Notes under the pieces: generated by a model
Told to the model about the DNA's origin: nothing
Databases searched by the model: none
Seen by the model: the letters and a program-made list of their open reading frames with translations, nothing else
Assembly (NCBI GenBank): GCA_049840475.1
Contig: JASGKX010000003.1
Span: 1,054,001-1,118,000 of the forward strand
Origin: JBGVSA01 sp049840475
Lineage (GTDB): Bacteria; Pseudomonadota; Gammaproteobacteria; Burkholderiales; Rhodocyclaceae
Direction: 5' to 3'
Length of the DNA stretch: 64,000 bases
Made by a program: the position numbers and the translations under genes
Part shown: positions 17,899 to 26,722 of the stretch, in pieces
Layout of the letters: every line of letters begins with the position of its first letter
Numbering within the stretch: position 1 is the first letter of the stretch

Positions 17899-19365
17899 TC
17901 ACGCCGTGGCGGCAGCCGTGCGACGGCGTACCACCTCGCCCATGAAGCGCGCCACCCGCCGCATCAGGTCGCGGTCGAGCAGCCACAACAAAGCCGGGTA
18001 CGCCAACGCACCGACAGCGATCATCACCGGCAGGCGATGCGTGGCGGGCCACGCGGCCAGCATGTGTTGTACGCCCAGCACCATCGCCCCCATGCCCACC
18101 GCGCACACCAGCAGACGCGGCACGCCACGCCACTGATCCGCCAGACCGAGGCCGGTCGTGCGACGCAAAATGAACATGTCCACCGGCGTGCTCACCAACA
18201 GACGGCCAGCCCACGCGACGGCCGCCCACCACAGCGACTCGCGGCCGAACAGCCACATCGCGGCAACCACGAAGATCAATTGAAGGCTGATGCCGATCAG
18301 CGGCATCGACGGTCGCCCCGCCGCATTCATCAGCGGCATGGCGAACATGCGAGAGAAGTACTGGTACGTGAGCAGCGCCATCGCGGCGAACAAGGGTGCG
18401 GCCACCAGCCAGCGATCACCGAACGCCACCGTCACCACCTCGGGGGCACATACGGCCAACCCGGTGAACAGTGGGAACATCAGCGCACACGAGAACTGCA
18501 CGGCAGACGCATAGGCCGCCCGCAAAGCAACTGCGTCGCCCTGCAGACGCGAGAACAACGGCAGCGACAATTGCGACACCGCACCGGCAAACAGGTCTCG
18601 CAGCACGTTGACACTGCGGAAGGCCAGGTTGAAATACCCCGTCACCTCACTCCCGAGGAAGGCGCCCAGCATCAGGGTGAACACGCGCTGGATGCTGCCG
18701 GCGATGAGCTGATAGGTCGTGGTGAACACACCGAAGGACAGCAGCTCCTTGCACTCCGTCCAATGAAAGCGCAGTCGCGGCCGATCAGACGCCAACACCC
18801 ACAGCGCAGCGGACGAGAACGCCACCATCAACACCTGTTGCGCCACGATCGACCACACGCCCGCCCCCGCCAGCGCCATCCCGATACCGACGAGTCCGCC
18901 CGACAGTCTCCCGCCAAGCGAGCGGATCGCCAGCGGCCGGAACTCCATTGCGCGCCGCTGCCATGCAATCAGCACACTACCCACGCCCATGCACGGCAGC
19001 GACAGTCCCATCCACTGCAACACCGGCGCCATGGCTGGCTCACCCAAGGCCGATGACATCTCGCCTGCACCGAACCAACACACCGCGCCGAGTACCACGC
19101 CGAGCACCAGGTATCCGCAGAACGCGGTATCGAAGTGCCGCCGTGTCGCCTCCTTCCGTTGCACCAACGCATCGTGAAAGAGGATCTCCACCGGAATGTT
19201 CAGGATCTGCACGATCGACAAGGCCATCGCCGTCACGCCCAGTTCGGTCGGCGACAGAAAGCGCGCGTACACCACCAGCGAAATCAGCGACACGCCGCAC
19301 AGCCCGAAACTCTCGAGCGTCGTCCACACCAACGAACGCGCAACCCGGCCACGATGAGCACTCAT
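17899..19365 (-). CDS. Wzx/WzxC-like polysaccharide flippase
   Basis: A 488-aa protein with about 12-14 predicted membrane helices, resembling the oligosaccharidyl-lipid flippases of the MOP superfamily. It starts with a basic segment (MSAHRGRVARSLVW), followed by long hydrophobic helices and family-like blocks such as LSPTELGVTAMALSIVQIL and YFNLAFRSVNVL. It would move the lipid-linked repeat unit across the inner membrane before polymerisation. It follows the pyruvyltransferase by 118 bases, the largest gap in the downstream unit, so it may have a promoter of its own; none is obvious. Start at 19365 is the only convincing methionine. Confidence 0.9.
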   Translation of the reverse strand: MSAHRGRVARSLVWTTLESFGLCGVSLISLVVYARFLSPTELGVTAMALSIVQILNIPVEILFHDALVQRKEATRRHFDTAFCGYLVLGVVLGAVCWFGAGEMSSALGEPAMAPVLQWMGLSLPCMGVGSVLIAWQRRAMEFRPLAIRSLGGRLSGGLVGIGMALAGAGVWSIVAQQVLMVAFSSAALWVLASDRPRLRFHWTECKELLSFGVFTTTYQLIAGSIQRVFTLMLGAFLGSEVTGYFNLAFRSVNVLRDLFAGAVSQLSLPLFSRLQGDAVALRAAYASAVQFSCALMFPLFTGLAVCAPEVVTVAFGDRWLVAAPLFAAMALLTYQYFSRMFAMPLMNAAGRPSMPLIGISLQLIFVVAAMWLFGRESLWWAAVAWAGRLLVSTPVDMFILRRTTGLGLADQWRGVPRLLVCAVGMGAMVLGVQHMLAAWPATHRLPVMIAVGALAYPALLWLLDRDLMRRVARFMGEVVRRRTAAATA

Positions 19366-19483
19366 GCCAGCCTCCGTGCGCTAGGCGACCAACGTGCATC
19401 TGCACATTTCGGCCTGCTGTTTCGATGCAACAACATGCGACGCCATTCGCGAACGAATCGGCTGCGAGACATGGCCGCCATCC

Positions 19484-20467
19484 TCAATGCGCTGGCGTAA
19501 CGCTCTTCACGTCACGCAACCACAAGTCGTAATACCGCCCCAGCTTGCCGTACGAGTTATCCGCAAACTTCACAGGCTTCTTCAGCAGCGCAGCGAAGAT
19601 GCAGCCGTGCATGCGGCTCGTGACCACCTCGCGATGCGCCTCGAACACATTGCGCATTTCGCCAACCAGGCCGTCGCAGAAGCGATACCACGCGCGCCCC
19701 ATGCCGAACTGCTGCGCCGTGATGCCTTCCAGTCGCATGCCCTTGCAGATCATGCGATACGAGTGCTTGCGCGCATCGCTGATCAGATCGTCCCAGTCGA
19801 ACGAACTGTCGCGCCCGTTCTGGCCCGGCACGGCCTCGATATCGCGACGGATGAGGTAGAGCGTGTCACGCAAGGGGCCGGGCGGCACATAGTGGTCGTC
19901 CCACAATTGATGGGCCATGTCGGGCATGAGCACCACGCGGCGCGAGAAGGCACCGTACAGGTCTTCCAGTGACGCCTCGTCGCGCACCAGCAGTGTCAGG
20001 TCGTTGTGCTGACGGAAGATCGCCGCCGAGCGCTGGCGCTCATCCTCCGACATGAACTGCACGTTCATCGGGAACACCACGATCTTGTTGTCGGGGAAGT
20101 TGGCGATGATCGACTCACGCATGCGCTGGTGGTCCGGATACAGATCGCCAAAGTTGCCGCCGCCTTGCAGCACGATGGTGGCGTCGTGCGGAATGCGCCG
20201 CCCCACCGTTGGTGAGTAATTCACGCCCGACGCGCGCATGGCGACGTTGTAGCCATAGTCGGCAAAGAACTTCTCCGTCCCCTGCATGATCAGCAGATCA
20301 CCCACGTTCAGATACATCGGATAGTCGAGATACACCACCGGTTTGTCCTGCGGCACGTAGCGGGTAATGTCGGCCAGCCGCTCCTTGATGGCACGCATCG
20401 CCTCGGCATCCGAGCCACGGTCGCGCTTGAGCGTCTCGTCCTGTCTGGTTCTCAGCATGTCGTTCAT
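19484..20467 (-). CDS. Polysaccharide pyruvyl transferase family protein
   Basis: A 327-aa cytoplasmic enzyme of the CsaB/ExoV type, which adds a pyruvate ketal from phosphoenolpyruvate to a sugar of the repeat unit. Family blocks are YLDYPMYLNVGDLLIMQGTE (47-66), VLQGGGNFGDLYP, NKIVVFPMNVQF and, near the end, VTSRMHGCIFAALLKKPV with the conserved R-H pair. The ATG at 20467 overlaps the stop of the preceding GT2 gene (ATGA at 20464-20467), which decides the start against a frame reaching 20698. Pyruvylation would give the polymer negative charge. Target sugar unknown. Confidence 0.92.
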   Translation of the reverse strand: MNDMLRTRQDETLKRDRGSDAEAMRAIKERLADITRYVPQDKPVVYLDYPMYLNVGDLLIMQGTEKFFADYGYNVAMRASGVNYSPTVGRRIPHDATIVLQGGGNFGDLYPDHQRMRESIIANFPDNKIVVFPMNVQFMSEDERQRSAAIFRQHNDLTLLVRDEASLEDLYGAFSRRVVLMPDMAHQLWDDHYVPPGPLRDTLYLIRRDIEAVPGQNGRDSSFDWDDLISDARKHSYRMICKGMRLEGITAQQFGMGRAWYRFCDGLVGEMRNVFEAHREVVTSRMHGCIFAALLKKPVKFADNSYGKLGRYYDLWLRDVKSVTPAH

Positions 20468-21438
20468 CCTTGATGTGGTAGTCGGATCAGTTGGCGTTGC
20501 AGCTTCTGCACCATGCCGTCGTTGCGCCATGGCTCGCGCGCTTCGATGTACGACAGGGCGGCAGAGTTGAGTCGATAGGTGCGGCGCACCGGTTCGGGGT
20601 CGCGGGCGAAAGCACGGCACATCGGGATCGCAGCGCGAATGCCGCGTACCGCTTCCCACGCGATGCCGTTGGAAAAGCCCTTCATCACGTACGCGCACGC
20701 AGCCATGACGAGCTTGCTCAGTGGCGCACCGTATTTGTATTTGGAATAGAGGCTGTTGCGCACCGTGTAGAAGTAACGCCCCTTGCCCCAGAAGACACGA
20801 TGCTCGGGCGACACCTTGTGGCGGATCGCCACGTCGGGCACGTACTCGATGCGCATGCCGAGATTGATCATGCGATAGGCCAGATCGATCTCTTCACAGC
20901 AGAAGAAGAGCCGTTCGTCGTAACCGCCCACCGCCTCGAACGCGCTGCGACGAATGCAGTGCCCGGCGCCGATGAAACGCGTGGTCGAAAAACGCGCCTC
21001 GGGCCGATTGCCCGTCCCGGGGTAGTCCCACGACGTATCGTCGTTGCGGCCGGTAAAGAAGTTGTCGATGCGGAACCCGATAGCCGCCAGCCTGTGGTCG
21101 CGGCCCATCACCTCTACAACACGCGCCAACTGATGCGGATCGCTGAATTCGGCATCGCTGTCGAGCGCCACGACATACGGCGCACTCCCCATGGCGGTGG
21201 CGGCATTGCGCCCGCCAGCCACGCCGAGATTGCGACCGAGCTTCTGCAACACGGCGCGCGGCTTGTCCGCAAGAAAGGCTTCGAGCCGCGCCAGATTGTC
21301 GGGCTCGCTGCCCTGGTCGACGATAAGAACGCGATGTTCCACGCCAACCTGTTCATGGGCGCTGGCGATGGCGGCGATGGTGTCATCGACACGGTTCCAC
21401 GACAGGATGATGACGTCGACCACTCTGGACTGGTTCAT
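20464..21438 (-). CDS. Family 2 glycosyltransferase
   Basis: A 324-aa inverting glycosyltransferase. GT-A fold markers: VIILSWNRVDDT (N-terminal nucleotide-binding strand), VALDSDAEFSDP with a DxD-type motif, and a later GGYDERLFFCCEEIDLAYR, where the ED pair supplies the base. There is no convincing membrane segment, so it acts at the cytoplasmic face on a lipid-linked acceptor. The start overlaps nothing upstream (13 bases from the WecG-type gene); its stop overlaps the start of the pyruvyltransferase. A rhamnosyl- or glucosyltransferase specificity is possible but not readable. Confidence 0.92.
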   Translation of the reverse strand: MNQSRVVDVIILSWNRVDDTIAAIASAHEQVGVEHRVLIVDQGSEPDNLARLEAFLADKPRAVLQKLGRNLGVAGGRNAATAMGSAPYVVALDSDAEFSDPHQLARVVEVMGRDHRLAAIGFRIDNFFTGRNDDTSWDYPGTGNRPEARFSTTRFIGAGHCIRRSAFEAVGGYDERLFFCCEEIDLAYRMINLGMRIEYVPDVAIRHKVSPEHRVFWGKGRYFYTVRNSLYSKYKYGAPLSKLVMAACAYVMKGFSNGIAWEAVRGIRAAIPMCRAFARDPEPVRRTYRLNSAALSYIEAREPWRNDGMVQKLQRQLIRLPHQG

Positions 21439-21451
21439 GAAAACGGACTCC

Positions 21452-22258
21452 TCAGGCAGGTTGCGAACTTTGTGCGGCGAACGGCCGCCGACCATGGCGC
21501 AGGCATAGCGCCAGGAAGACGCCGATATCCACGGTGTAGCGGCGAGCCAGTCGAGTCGGCTCGAGCGTGAGCCGGTAAAACCACTCCATGTGCAGCCGCC
21601 GCACCCATTCGGGCGCGCGGGCCTTGTCGCCGCACATGAAATCGAACAACGCCCCCACACCCATCAGCAGACGTGCGCCGATCTCATCGGCGTGATCGAG
21701 AATCCACTGCTCCTGCATCGGGTTGCCCATGGCGACGAGCACCACGTCGGGGCGCAGCGCGTTCACGCGTTGAATGAGGTCCGGGCCACGCATGCCTTCA
21801 TATCCGTCGATGGCGCCGACCACGCTCTGCCCCGTCGCCTGCGCCAAGGCCTGCCCGGCACGCGCTGCCACGCCGGGCCGCGCGCCAAGCAACACCACGC
21901 GCACGCGGCGCGGAAACGCCTTCAGAAAGGACGGCACAAAGTCGGTACCGTTGAGGTTCTCGATAAAGCGCGTGCGGTGCACCAGCATCGACGCGATATC
22001 CAGTCCGATGCCGTCATTCACGATCACTACCTCAGGCGACGCCATGCGCGGCAGCAGCGGCTGACACTGCACGACGAAATTGGTGTTGGCGAAGAACAGC
22101 ACACGACGCTGCCCATCGGCGTCTGCCGCGATCAGCGCGTCGCTCAGCGTGCTGGTGGTATGCGTGGCGATGGGGAATCCGCCAAGCCAGGTGTGAGAAC
22201 TGAAAGCAGAGCGATATGACGCTTCATTCTGTTTGCGGCGCTTGGGCACGGGACTCAT
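21452..22258 (-). CDS. WecG/TagA/CpsF family glycosyltransferase
   Basis: A 268-aa member of GT26. Family hallmarks are NTNFVVQC, the DGIGLDIAS motif containing the catalytic aspartate, the VVLLGARPGVA block and VLVAMGNPMQEQWI. The C-terminal amphipathic basic region (RRLHMEWFYRLTLEPTRLARRY) is the membrane-association part of these enzymes. GT26 enzymes add ManNAcA, GlcA or glucose to an undecaprenyl-linked sugar. The ATG at 22258 overlaps the stop of the preceding GT4 gene (ATGA), favouring it over the longer frame to 22318. It has lysine and arginine-rich first residues (MSPVPKRRKQN). Confidence 0.93.
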   Translation of the reverse strand: MSPVPKRRKQNEASYRSAFSSHTWLGGFPIATHTTSTLSDALIAADADGQRRVLFFANTNFVVQCQPLLPRMASPEVVIVNDGIGLDIASMLVHRTRFIENLNGTDFVPSFLKAFPRRVRVVLLGARPGVAARAGQALAQATGQSVVGAIDGYEGMRGPDLIQRVNALRPDVVLVAMGNPMQEQWILDHADEIGARLLMGVGALFDFMCGDKARAPEWVRRLHMEWFYRLTLEPTRLARRYTVDIGVFLALCLRHGRRPFAAQSSQPA

Positions 22259-23274
22259 ACCGCTCTCCCTTCGATGCGCGAGACGATCCCGTTGTACGAC
22301 TGCGCGATCGACGACCACGACAACGACTGCGCGTAAGCCATGCCGGCGTCGCGCACACCTCGCGTCGGCTCCGGGTTGGCAACGGCGGCCAGCGTGACAT
22401 CGGCCAGCTCACGAATGCTGTCGCGCATGACGCACAGGCCTTCAAAGAAATCGGCCTCGGTCTGCGGGCGCGTAGTCACCAACAGAGCACCGTTACCCAT
22501 TGCCGCCAGTGCGGAACCACGCCGGCGCGTCACGCCGTCGGGGAACGGTAGGAGTGCGACGCGCGTGCTCGACAGCAAGTCGGCCACCTCCTCGCCGCTG
22601 CGATTGAGGACAAGCTCGACGCCCATTTCGCGCAGCGTGGCAAAGGTCTCGTCGGAAAACGCCTCGAAGCCGGGAACGGTCTGCCCGATCAGCGCGATCT
22701 TCAAACCGGCGGCTCGCTTGCCCATGGCACGCAGCACGTCGACAAATTCTTCGAGCCCCTTGCCGGGACGGATCAAGCCGAAGTACGCCACGTCCACGCG
22801 CGGCACTTGCGGCGCGCGCATCGGGATATTGCTGCCGATCGGCACCACGCTCGACTTGCCGCGAATCCATGGCGCGGCCAGGCAGGCGGCGTCGCGTTCA
22901 GCATCGGCCGTAAAGACAATGTGGTCGGCAAAGACAAAGAACAGATACGCCAGCAGCTTTCCGGCTGCGCCTTTGCGCGAGTACTCATGCAGGGTGACGA
23001 TCTTGCGGCTGGCCAGCGGCATCGCACACAGCAGATAGGGCGATACACGTCCGCTGTAACCCTGCGTCGGGTGCTGCATCACGATGACATCCGCGGCACG
23101 ACGCAGCCGCGAGAAATGCGACAGCACGCTCGTCACGCGCCAGTCGCGGCGGTAGTAGCTCGTGGCATCGATGCCCTGCTCGCGCATCGCGCCGAGCAGC
23201 TCCGCAGAATAGTCACCGACGCCGCACACGTCGGGCGGAAAGGAGCCGGTGACCAGTAGCACTTTGGCACTCAT
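22255..23274 (-). CDS. Family 4-like glycosyltransferase
   Basis: A 339-aa GT-B fold protein. It begins KVLLVTGSFPPDVCGVGDYS, the acceptor-side glycine-rich loop of GT4 enzymes, and has a second-domain strand VDVAYFGLIRPGKGLEEF where the nucleotide sugar would sit. The usual E-x7-E motif is not clear; the equivalent region reads LLPFPDGVTRRRGSALAAMGNG, so it belongs to a divergent branch. The ATG at 23274 overlaps the stop of the glucanase gene (ATGA), deciding the start. It sits inside the translationally coupled run of the downstream EPS unit. Confidence 0.88.
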   Translation of the reverse strand: MSAKVLLVTGSFPPDVCGVGDYSAELLGAMREQGIDATSYYRRDWRVTSVLSHFSRLRRAADVIVMQHPTQGYSGRVSPYLLCAMPLASRKIVTLHEYSRKGAAGKLLAYLFFVFADHIVFTADAERDAACLAAPWIRGKSSVVPIGSNIPMRAPQVPRVDVAYFGLIRPGKGLEEFVDVLRAMGKRAAGLKIALIGQTVPGFEAFSDETFATLREMGVELVLNRSGEEVADLLSSTRVALLPFPDGVTRRRGSALAAMGNGALLVTTRPQTEADFFEGLCVMRDSIRELADVTLAAVANPEPTRGVRDAGMAYAQSLSWSSIAQSYNGIVSRIEGRAV

Positions 23275-24329
23275 TTGCGCGCTCCTGTGGTCGTGGGTTT
23301 GAGGTATTTGCGCAGTACGGAGAGCTGCGGTGCGTCCACGCCATTGCGGGGCTGGATGCTCATGACGTAGTCCGGCGCCCACCATGCGCCGGCAGCCCAG
23401 TACGTCCAGCCGCGCCACACGGTGGCGTCACTCACTTGAGCAAGCATGGCGTCGAGCGCAGCAAGACAATCGGCGTCGCCCGGCGTGCCGAATTCGCCGA
23501 GGAACAGTTGCTTGCCGTTGTCGCGAGCCCACTTGGTGACTGCGTCGAAGGTGGCCGCCGCACGCGCAGCGGGAATGCACTTGTTGTGCGTGCCGGAATA
23601 GTCGCTGTCGGCGTACTGGTGAACTTCGATCGCCAACGGCGCGCCCGAGATGTCGGCAAATGCGCGCGCGTTGGAGATACCGCCGAACTCGCTCGTCCAT
23701 TCGTGCGCACCGCTCCAGCGGCCGCCAGACACCAGGATCAGATTGCGCGCCCCGCCCTCGCGCAGCGCCGCCACCGCCGCGCGCGCCGCCCCCGCCCAAC
23801 GATCGATGGGAATCAGGTTGGGCTCGTTCATCAGGCCGAAGGCCACGCCCGAGGCATCCGGAAAAGCGCGCGCGATACGCAGCCACAGATCGCTGAAAGC
23901 TGCGACAGGCACAGCGTCGCTACCCAGTTGCTGGCGTTTGTAGACGCCGTAGTTGTGCACGTCGACGATCACGCACAGCCCGACGGCGTTGGCGTCGCGC
24001 ACCGTGTCGCTCAGGCGTTTGAGTTCGGCCTCGTCGAGCGGCTGGTTCAGCTCGGGCTGGATGCGCTCCCAGCGGATCGGCACGCGTACGATATTCATGC
24101 CCTGCCCGGCGAAGTAAGCGAGGTCCGCCCGCTGCGGGTAGGTGTAATCCTTGTTCGCTACGCCCGGTTGCTTGAGCGGGTTGAACTCCGCGCCCGCCAT
24201 GTTCACACCGCGCAAGGGGGCCGATCCGAGGCAGTCAGCCGCCGCATGAGCGAACGGGACCACACCGGCGCAGGCGCACCCGGCGATGAAGCGGAGCGCT
24301 GAGTTACCGCGCACCGGCCAGCTCCTCAT
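23271..24329 (-). CDS. Exported GH5-type endoglucanase in the EPS operon
   Basis: A 352-aa glycoside hydrolase family 5 (cellulase fold) protein. An N-terminal signal peptide is followed by the family start RGVNMAGAEFNP, a VRVPIRWERI strand, the acid/base glutamate in LMNEPN (E169) and the nucleophile in LGEFGTPG (E279), so it looks catalytically competent. The ATG at 24329 gives the signal peptide (MRSWPVRGNSALRFIAGCAC); it overlaps the previous gene by 26 bases, and a GTG at 24314 is an alternative. Glycanases inside polymer loci trim chains or release them during export, so a beta-glucan-like backbone is likely (inference). Its stop overlaps the start of the next glycosyltransferase. Confidence 0.92.
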   Translation of the reverse strand: MRSWPVRGNSALRFIAGCACAGVVPFAHAAADCLGSAPLRGVNMAGAEFNPLKQPGVANKDYTYPQRADLAYFAGQGMNIVRVPIRWERIQPELNQPLDEAELKRLSDTVRDANAVGLCVIVDVHNYGVYKRQQLGSDAVPVAAFSDLWLRIARAFPDASGVAFGLMNEPNLIPIDRWAGAARAAVAALREGGARNLILVSGGRWSGAHEWTSEFGGISNARAFADISGAPLAIEVHQYADSDYSGTHNKCIPAARAAATFDAVTKWARDNGKQLFLGEFGTPGDADCLAALDAMLAQVSDATVWRGWTYWAAGAWWAPDYVMSIQPRNGVDAPQLSVLRKYLKPTTTGARK

Positions 24330-25443
24330 AGACGTCAACGTAACCGTCGGCCACCGCGCTCCAGCTGTAGCGCTCGACAAATCGCTGTGTGTTGCGACGG
24401 CGCAGCAGGTAATCGAAGTCGCCCTTGCCATGCAATGTCAGCAATGGCGACACATCGCCGCCCGCGGGCAGCAGGATGCCCTGCCCCGATTGCTCGACGA
24501 GACTGCGAAAGGGGGGGATGTCACTCAGTACCGGAATCAACCCCGCGCTCATCGCCTCGATGGGCGCAATGCCGAAGCCCTCGTGCCGCGACAGGCAGAT
24601 GAAGTAGCTCGCGCGCCCGATCAACGCGGACAACTCTGCGTCGCTCGGGTTGGGCGCCAGGTCCACGGCCGTCGCCAGATCGCGTTGCGCGATCTCCGCC
24701 GACAAGCTGTCAACGGTGTGGTCGTACTCGCGCCCCGCAATGATCAGCCGCCATGCGCTATCGCGTGCGCGCAGCGCAGCGAGAAAATCCAGCGCTTCGA
24801 TAAGCCCCTTGTTGGCCGACCAGCGGCCGAAGTAGATCAATGTCGGCACCAACTGGCGCGAACCCTTGTCGCGGTACTTTTCGACGTTGACGCCGTTTTC
24901 GATCACCGACAGGCGGCTCCCCGGCACGATGCGCCGGAAGATGTCGCCGTCGTTCGCGCTGGTGGCAATGATGCGGTCGTACGCCAGCGACGACGTGCGA
25001 GTGATGGTGCGGAAGTAAATCTGCTTGAGGCGCGAGGCGAAACTCGTGTGAAAAAACCCGCCGTGCGTCGAGGCCACCAAGGGCCGACGATGAATCGCCT
25101 TGGTGGCGGCCAAATAGTCGAAGAAAAAGTCCACGCCATGCACGTGCACCACGTCGGCGCCGCGCACGTAGCGCAACACCTGCGGGCAGATCGGATAGCG
25201 TTCAGACCCCATGTACGGCAGGCGCACCACCGGCACGCCGTCAACCATGTCTTCGTGCGGCAGCGCATTGGCCGCGTTGCGGAACACACGATCAAGCGTG
25301 ATCACCACGGGCTGCTGTTCGCGCGCGGCGGAATACGCGCTGATATTGCGTACCACGTCCTCCATCCCGCCAACCGATGGGTGATATTGCCGGACGACGT
25401 GCGCCACTCTGATGGGCATGCGGTTTGTCTCCATATCGTTCAT
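24304..25443 (-). CDS. Family 4 glycosyltransferase
   Basis: A 379-aa retaining GT-B enzyme. The acceptor domain opens with RVAHVVRQYHPSVGGMEDVV; a strand VIENGVNVEKY leads into the donor domain, where LIYFGRWSANKGL and the E-x7-E motif (HEGFGIAPIEAMSAG) bind the nucleotide sugar. All conserved residues are present. The ATG at 25443 starts one base after the stop of the Wzy-like gene (25445), so it is coupled to it; a longer frame to 25476 would overlap that gene. It transfers a hexose to the growing lipid-linked oligosaccharide; specificity unknown. Confidence 0.93.
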   Translation of the reverse strand: MNDMETNRMPIRVAHVVRQYHPSVGGMEDVVRNISAYSAAREQQPVVITLDRVFRNAANALPHEDMVDGVPVVRLPYMGSERYPICPQVLRYVRGADVVHVHGVDFFFDYLAATKAIHRRPLVASTHGGFFHTSFASRLKQIYFRTITRTSSLAYDRIIATSANDGDIFRRIVPGSRLSVIENGVNVEKYRDKGSRQLVPTLIYFGRWSANKGLIEALDFLAALRARDSAWRLIIAGREYDHTVDSLSAEIAQRDLATAVDLAPNPSDAELSALIGRASYFICLSRHEGFGIAPIEAMSAGLIPVLSDIPPFRSLVEQSGQGILLPAGGDVSPLLTLHGKGDFDYLLRRRNTQRFVERYSWSAVADGYVDVYEELAGAR

Positions 25444-25444
25444 T

Positions 25445-26722
25445 TCAATTCGCTCCAAGAGCCAGGCCGTCCGCACGGCGCGGTTCGCGGGCGAACGCCC
25501 CGACGCCTTCGCGCGCCATGCAGCAGCCGAGCAGGAACCACGTAACCCCTGCCGTCTTGAGTGCGAACAGCGACTGTCCGCTCACGCACAGGATCAACGA
25601 CAGGTACAACGAGAGATAGGCGCGATAGCGCACGCCGGACTCATCGGCCATGCGCAGGAAGCAGAAGCAGAACCACAGGAACAGGCAAGCCAGCAGGCCG
25701 AAACGCGAAATGACGTAGGCGTATCCCATGTCGCCATAGGTATTCGCGGGCAGTTCCCAGCCCGCGACCAGCCCGGCCGAAAAATCGAGCAGCGACTTTC
25801 CGCTCCACGCCAGACGGCCCAGAAAGTTGTCGCCGGAGGCTTCGGGCATGAACGCGCCGATGGCCAGGTTGCCGGCCAGCGCAATGAAGGGGAAGGTGTA
25901 GGCCAATGCGTGTTCAACCCCTGCGAGCATGAAGCGCATGACCACCAACAGCGCCACCGTCACCAACCCGTAGCGCGAGTCGGCCATGGCAATCAGCACG
26001 CAGGCGGCAAGGAAGAACAGCGTACCGGCGCGCACTTCGTCCCGCCCTTTCGACAGCCCCCAGGCAGCGACGATCACGGCAAAGTTGCCCAGCGACACGG
26101 GTTCGAGAAACACCGACGACACACGATGGCTACCGAACACCATCGGCAAGATGGTGCGACCGATTTCGTCCGGGCGAACGCCGTTCAGTTGCAGGCGCGA
26201 TTCGTTGACGAAGTCCACGCTCTCGGTGAGCCGGCCGAGGTTCACATAGTACGAATAGATGTTGAAGTACTCGGTGAACGTGTCGAGAAACAGCAGTTCA
26301 AATAGCCCCACCGCAATCACGATGGCGACGATCATCGCGATCATGCGGTCGGCACTGCGCACGTTGCCGCTGTTCATGCCCGCCCACAGGAAGAGGATCG
26401 GTATTGCAATGTCGCGCGCCGCCTTGAAGTCCACCTGCCCACGCATCAAAGCAAGCACGCACTGGTTGGCGGCGATCACCGCAACCACCAGCACGATGCC
26501 CGGCGGAATGCGCCGCATGGCCAACGGAATGCACGCCGCGTAGATCGCCAGCTCGGTTGCTGCGAACAGGGTTGGCGTCACCGGATGCAGCTTGGTGCTC
26601 ACCAGACAGAGCACGGCCTGATAGACCACGCTCCCCACCAGCGCAGCGAACACCAACAGCGTCAAGGTACGGTCGGCGCGCGTGTCCTGCGGCGTGGCGG
26701 CCATGTTGCGGACGGCTTCCAT
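25445..26722 (-). CDS. Wzy-like polysaccharide polymerase (O-antigen ligase family)
   Basis: A 425-aa integral membrane protein with about ten to eleven hydrophobic helices and a longer loop (YVNLGRLTESVDFVNESRL to VFGSHRVSSVFLEP) that lies where polymerases have their large periplasmic loop. Arginines in that loop would be candidates for substrate binding. This topology and its position among glycosyltransferases fit an EPS polymerase that joins repeat units at the periplasmic face. Sequence conservation in Wzy proteins is low, so the call rests on topology and context. Its start overlaps the stop of the acyltransferase by one base (TGATG at 26722). Confidence 0.82.
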   Translation of the reverse strand: MEAVRNMAATPQDTRADRTLTLLVFAALVGSVVYQAVLCLVSTKLHPVTPTLFAATELAIYAACIPLAMRRIPPGIVLVVAVIAANQCVLALMRGQVDFKAARDIAIPILFLWAGMNSGNVRSADRMIAMIVAIVIAVGLFELLFLDTFTEYFNIYSYYVNLGRLTESVDFVNESRLQLNGVRPDEIGRTILPMVFGSHRVSSVFLEPVSLGNFAVIVAAWGLSKGRDEVRAGTLFFLAACVLIAMADSRYGLVTVALLVVMRFMLAGVEHALAYTFPFIALAGNLAIGAFMPEASGDNFLGRLAWSGKSLLDFSAGLVAGWELPANTYGDMGYAYVISRFGLLACLFLWFCFCFLRMADESGVRYRAYLSLYLSLILCVSGQSLFALKTAGVTWFLLGCCMAREGVGAFAREPRRADGLALGAN

